This document shows positions 58,647-64,000 of a DNA stretch of 64,000 nt, one piece after another. The stretch covers positions 3,629,001 to 3,693,000 of the forward strand of contig CM032127.1 in the NCBI GenBank assembly GCA_018894105.1, read 5' to 3'. A program made the position numbers and the translations under genes. The notes under the pieces were generated by a model. It made no database searches. It saw only the letters and a program-made list of their open reading frames with translations, and was not told the DNA's origin. Positions within the stretch are counted from its first letter, which is position 1, and each line of letters opens with the position of its first letter. The DNA comes from Jacaranda mimosifolia (taxonomy: Eukaryota > Streptophyta > Magnoliopsida > Lamiales > Bignoniaceae).

Positions 58647-60443
58647 CTATATATACAGCACAATTAACTTTCATCATTAGCTAAATAGAATACATATCAA
58701 TAAGTTAAAGAACAACAATACTAAATCGTTGGATTGGTTAGCTATATATATATATATATACACACACATACTAGAAAAGGAGCACCGTGCTGTGCCTGTG
58801 GAACTGCATGATAAATTTTTTTACATTTGTATGCTTCGTTAGAGGACTGATAATAATATAATGGATGGAAGCATTGCAAGCCGTGAAGCACACATGTCAA
58901 AGGGTGGCCAAGAACAAGCTAATGGTCCATGTGGAAAACCTAGCTATCTAAACAGAAAGTTTGAACAACACAATAGCCTTTGTAGCAAGCTAACTGTCTT
59001 TGATCAAAAAGAGAGTCACATCTTTCTAATAATACATGTAATACCTCATTGTAAACAATTTAAAGTACAGGTCATAGTAATGGGTGGATTTGAATATGTA
59101 TTTTGATAGTAATATTTGGATTCAGATATGGTTGTTTCAATCCATACTTAACCTGTTGACAGCCCTAATACACTTTGTATACACCAAAATTTTTTTAGCC
59201 AATTGTTCTGTCTACTCGCTTATGCATGTGGGTTGTTGAATGTTTTGTTAATAAGTATAACAGATGTTGGCTTTATGTGTGACTTCTTATTAGAAAGATT
59301 TGCCTTTTTTGAAGTACCAATATAATAGGCCCGTTGATAAAGAAGAAGTTTAATACTTTTATAGACGTTTTGTAGGTTGATTATTTGGCTTTAAGACAGA
59401 ATGCGGACACTTACTTTTGGGCTTTGAAATAGAATGAAGTCTGCACCAAATTAATTTGGCCCATTGCTAAGTGTATTTACTTTTCACTTTTATATGGGGA
59501 GTTATCAATCTTTTGTTGAAGTAATAAATGTGGGCTTTTTAATTGGTTTAGTATTAAAAAGAATTGGATTGAATTTAAACTCGAGTTTGATCTATATTCA
59601 ATCCAATTTGATCCAAATATAATAACATATAATAGTTCATTTTTGTATTAATATAATGTGAAATAGGAATTTAATATTCAAATATTTAATTTTTGGACTA
59701 ATATATAATAAAAAGTTGTTAAAAATTCAAATATGACATATATTTACTTTATAAATATAATAGTTTTATAAAATTCAAAATGAAAAAAAAGAAAAAAAGG
59801 AAAAAAAATTGGTTCGAAGTTTTTAATTGGATTTTGGAGCAACATGAGAATTTTTTTTTTTTTTACTTTTGTATGATTCAACAAATTGTATCCATTGCTG
59901 CACAAGTTTATCAGAGAAATTCTCTATCTCTGTTGTTGCCACGCAAGCTAGAAAAATAGAAAGATAGTTATTGTATTACATATAATTTTGTATTATGTAG
60001 TAATATATAGGATTATCGTATTATTGAGTGAAATTATGTAATGAACTTTTTTGTAGTTTTAACTATATGTCGAAAATAGATGTACTATATAAAGTTATTC
60101 TTCGATATTCTTCTTATAGGTAGCTCTATGTTAGAAACACCTTAAGTTTAGAAAATAGAAAATTTTTTGTCTTTATAATCAAGTTGACTTTTATATGCTA
60201 TCAATAAAGATTAAAAAACTGTCATTTGGTACCAAATGAAACTTTCAAGTAGCCTTTTTAGTGGTATCTAGTTGAGAAGATGACTTGAGCAAATTGACTA
60301 TAGCTAATGAACTAAAAAAATCCACCAACCTAAGCATAAAAAAACAATCGAATTTAAAAGAAAAAAGAAATTTTTTATAGCTGAAGATCAAAACAGTATT
60401 TGAGTGCATAAGTAACCTCAAACAGAATCATTAATTTATTTGC
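58647..60443. other. Intron remnant and AT-rich intergenic DNA
   Basis: The first part is the intron side of P450 pseudogene C. A (TA)n(CA)n microsatellite lies at 58745-58771. No gene or repeat structure was recognised further on. Confidence 0.4.
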
Positions 60444-63400
60444 GGGTTAATTACAAAAACCCCATGAGGTTTGATCTATTTACAACGCGGTTCAAAGATT
60501 TGGGGAAATTACAAATACCCCCCTAGAGCAGACGGAAGGCCATTAAGGTGGATGTTTTTTGTGAAATGGCTATTACACCCTTGCCTGAAAAAAGAAAAAA
60601 AAGAAAAAAGTTTTAAATTTGCCAAAGATAAAAATGTCCCTTACCTGTGGCAATTACCGAAATGCCCATTAGAAGGTGGTAAAGTACAGAGGAAGACGAT
60701 TGTCTTCCTCATTCTTCTCAGTTTGACAAAGAAAGAAAAACTCCTCAAAAACCCAGGAAAAACCATCGGCCTACATTCCTAGAAACCAACTTCTTGTCAA
60801 ACCCGCCATTATACTCTCCATTGCAGACGTTGATAAGTGGCCATTGGAGTTCATTTCGAGGGGCGAAGTTTGAAAATACTAGGGCTTGCAACCTTGAGAA
60901 AGGTAATTTTTTTCTTCCAAAACTTGTTATTTTTGTACGATCTTGTTATTACCGTATATGTTTCTTCAGAATTTGTCGAAAAATATCGGTTTTGTCTGTT
61001 GTTAATCGTAATGTATGGATTTTTTTTCTATTTTTTGTGGGTTTTCTGTTTTTCCACCAAATATGAACTTGAGTAGGTATTTTAAACATGATTTAGTCCA
61101 GGCATGTTGATAACTTTCACTTTACTGATGAACGGTGTGGTAAAACTGATGTTATTGGACCTATTTTTGCTATAACAGAATCTGGGACTATTTTGTCTGT
61201 TATGGAAAATCAGACGGAATTATATGTAAATATTAGAAAAGTATAATGGGGTAAATGTAATGTTTTACTGCATTTAGTAATTTGTGTTTTTCAATATTTT
61301 GTTACAGATATGGGTTCTTGAATTGTTGACCTTATTGTGCATATGCCTGACTCCACTTACAAGATTGAAAATGTTGATCCTGACGCACACACTTATGAAA
61401 AATTGATTGGTGATACAGAGGGTATGCTAAGCAATGTAGCTTCTTCTAGAAATTTGCTTTTCATTTTTAGATGTGATTTGGTGCATATTGGCTGTAGGGA
61501 AAAGATGATAGTATGTGATGATAGGTCTCTACAAAATATGTTTAAGTTCAATCAAGGTATGAAACAGATAGATTTATTCATACAAATAGAAGAGGCACCT
61601 CCTCTGGCTATTGACCATTCATTTGAGATGTTACTGGAGGTTGCTCATGTTGAGGAAGGGTGCAACAATGACAAAACTGATGGTGGAGAAGGTTGCAATC
61701 AGGCAGAAGGGGAACAAGTTGATCCAACTAGTAAGGAGGGTGAGACTAAAGTGAAAGAAAGTGTAAGTTTTCTTTGTATTTTTTAAATTGAAAATAACTG
61801 TCATGGATGTATTAGTTTGTTATTTGAAATGTGAAGGGGGTTTATGTAATATATGTATAAGTTAATGGTGTATGCTGAAGTTTTATTTGAAGTATGCGGA
61901 CATATTTATAATTAGGTTGCATATGTTGCTTTATATTAGGCTGTTGATGATAAGTGTTCTGGATATCATGTTGGTGAGGGCAATACTATTGAAGTTGTTG
62001 AGAAGAATGTTGGTGAAGACAACACATCTTCTAAAGCAGCTGCACATCCTAAGGATGTGGTGGAGCCTATGAAAGAGGTTGTGGCTGAGGGTTTTGTAGC
62101 TCCATAAGAGGTGGTGGAGCTTGTTGCAGCTCCACAAGATGTGGTGGAGGCTATTGGTGAGCGTTCTGTAGTTGGGGAAGATGTAATTGATCCTGTTAAT
62201 GAGGCAGCTCTACCTACAAAGGATGTGGTGGAGTCCCAAGCTGAGAATTCTGTTGTTGATATTGCTAATGTTGATGCCACTGCAGAGGTAAATTATCAAA
62301 ATATTTTGGCTATGTATGTTTTGTAGCATATTATTAGTAACAGTTGGCTACTTGTTGTAGATTGTTGAGGAGATAATGAAGGACCTTGCTGCTGAGAGGG
62401 AAAATATGAATGAAAATGAGAAAGATTCTGCTGAAGCTAAAGATGGTGCTGAGAAGGTAAGTTAATCTGAGGATGCAGTGCCAATAGGAAGGTGCATTTG
62501 TAATATTTGAGAATTTCAATGATAAATCTGTGATATAAAAATATAGATTAAGGGTTTATTGTAAATTTATGTAGACAATATGGGGTTTATTGAAAGTTTA
62601 TGTAAATTTAGAGGAGTTTATTTTAGTTATTTTACATACTTATGTCCTTCACACATAATCTGAAGCATTGTTTATTTTTTTATTGTAATGTGCTGTAGGT
62701 TGCTGAAGATTTCTTGAGTGAGGTTGCTGCTGATGACTTTTTTTCATGACTGGGGTTTGAATGAAGATGAAAACTACCCTGCTAATGATCCCAATAATGG
62801 TGGTGAGTCAGAGTTAAATTCCTCAGAGTCAAGTAAGGAAAGTGAGGAAGAGGCAGATAAAGAAGATACAAGTGAGGAAGATAGGGAGTTTAGTATTCTC
62901 CGTGGTTCAGGCTGTGAGTTGTCTGACTACCAGTCAGATGACCACTATGAGGTTCAAAACACAACAGATGAAGATATTCCAGATGATCCTTTGGGAGGTG
63001 CTGCAGTGGACAGAGATGAATTCAGCATTCCAAAAGACTCAACGTCAGAAATTAAACTTTAGAAGGGAATGGTGTTCTCTAATGTGTATGCCTTCAGAGA
63101 TGCACGACAAGAGTACATCATTAGAGCTGTATTTGAGATTGTTAGGATAAAGAATGATAGAACTAGAGTGACTGCCAAGTGTGCTTCTGATGGTTGCCCC
63201 TGGAGGATTTATGCCTCTACCATGCCAGATGGTGTTAGTTTTGCAATCAAAACAACGGTGCTAGATCACACATGTATTAGAGTTGATCGCACCAAAGGAG
63301 CTTTTGCAAAGTAGATGGTTGGGAAGTTGAAAGAAGTGCTGAGAGCTAATCCCACCATGAGGCCTAGAGGACTCAGGACAGAGCTAAGCAAATATAGGGT

Positions 63401-64000
63401 TGCTCCTGCTTATATGCGGCTTTACAGAGCCAAGAGAAAGGTACTTACTGATATTGAGGGCAACCACAATGAGTCGTATACTCATTTGCCTTCATATGGT
63501 CTGATGGTGATGAGGAGGAACCCTGGTTCCATTTTTAGCATGCAATTTGAAACAAATCAATAGTCTGAAGATGGTGCTGAAAGTAGTTTAATACCATATG
63601 AACCTACTTTCAAGAGATGTTTCATAGGATTGAAAGCATTGAGAGATGGCTTTCTGAATGGTTGTGGGCCCTTTATAGGATTTGATGGATGTCACTTGAA
63701 GGGGCCATATGGAGGAGTTCTACTGGCAGTAGTAGGTCTTGATGGAAACAACGGGTTGTTTCCAATTGCATTTGTTATTGTTGAAACTGAATGCAAGGAG
63801 AGTTGGGGATTTTTCTTCGAATGCTTGAGGGATATGCTTGGGGATTCAATAATGACAAGTCCTGGACCTTCATGACTGATAGATAGAAGGTATTCCTATA
63901 TTCTGTTATCTTTCTACAACTTAACTAGTTTTATTGGATCTTTTTCACATACTTAAATGCCTCTTTGGTTAGGTCTACAAACCTTTAAGGGGGTAAATGT
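60444..64000 (+). mobile_element. MULE 3: left part of a coding Mutator-like element, cut by the window edge
   Basis: The left end GGGTTAATTACAAAAACCCC at 60444 has the typical 'gggtaattacaaa…acccc' composition of plant MULE ends. A transposase reading toward the window edge follows. The right end and target duplication lie outside the window. Confidence 0.7.
61310..64000 (+). pseudogene. MULE 3 MuDR-type transposase, decayed, partial
   Basis: The acceptor GTTACAG is followed by ATG 61310. Codon 4 is TGA. The first exon (to about 61761) has a conserved-looking N-terminal domain (HTYEKLIGDTEGMLSNVA). Acidic Val/Glu-rich exons follow, with phase-0 borders at about 61940, 62288, 62361 and 62457. 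The next exon has a frameshift in a T7 run near 62745. It then reads KGMVFSNVYAFRDARQEYII, CASDGCPWRIYAS (DNA-binding region), and GFDGCHLKGPYGG with SWTFMTDR (two catalytic Asp motifs). Further stops: TAA 62105, TAG 63060, 63312, 63561, and a shift near 63845. An intron begins at about 63891. The SWIM region would lie beyond the window. Confidence 0.88.

Noticed and set aside
63987..64000. GGGGGTAAATGT at the window end resembles the foldback MULE terminus GGGTAAATGTCAC.
   Set aside because: It lies where transposase coding sequence is expected and the match is only about 10 bases at the edge; no flank is available to test it.

Overview
The window is nuclear DNA of a flowering plant. Introns have plant-type borders, the sequence is AT-rich, and most of it is nested plant transposons: Mutator-like (MULE), CACTA, hAT, MITE, SINE and Ty1/copia. 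The only intact host-type gene is a two-exon cytochrome P450 of the CYP71 clan. Its motifs and wording resemble the CYP71D terpene hydroxylases of mints, so a Lamiales species is a reasonable but unproven guess.

Layout. 1-4.1 kb: remnant of a CACTA-like family ('CACTA-II') split by a 2.1-kb palindromic foldback MULE with a perfect 9-bp target duplication. 4.3-13.7 kb: degenerate CACTA ('CACTA-I') with TNP2 and TNPA remnants, joined directly to a P450 fragment. 13.7-19.5 kb: P450 fragment plus upstream region carrying several insertions ('block 1'). 19.5-24.1 kb: composite CACTA pieces and a third CACTA-type transposase remnant. 24.4-30.9 kb: complete-ended MULE ('MULE 1') with a decayed MuDR-type transposase and, convergent to it, an intact small gene for a GRF zinc finger, coiled coil and membrane segment. 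31-35.2 kb: mostly unassigned, with a 115-bp minisatellite. 35.4-37.1 kb: the intact P450. 38.6-42.3 kb: degenerate copia polyprotein. 43.3-54.7 kb: second P450 pseudogene and upstream region ('block 2', paralogous to block 1), split by a 7-kb MULE ('MULE 2'). 54.0-56.5 kb: small MULE carrying a GRF zinc-finger pseudogene, itself hit by a non-autonomous CACTA. 57.1-58.6 kb: third P450 pseudogene (exon 2 only), split by a hAT element. 60.4-64 kb: left part of a third coding MULE ('MULE 3').

The P450 copies and their shared upstream DNA show that this was a P450 cluster expanded by segmental duplication, then broken up by transposons. Because the copies are paralogous, several insertions can be read against an empty site, which gives exact ends and target duplications for MULE 2, the 1.25-kb MULE and the SINE. 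No rRNA, functional tRNA or CRISPR array was seen.
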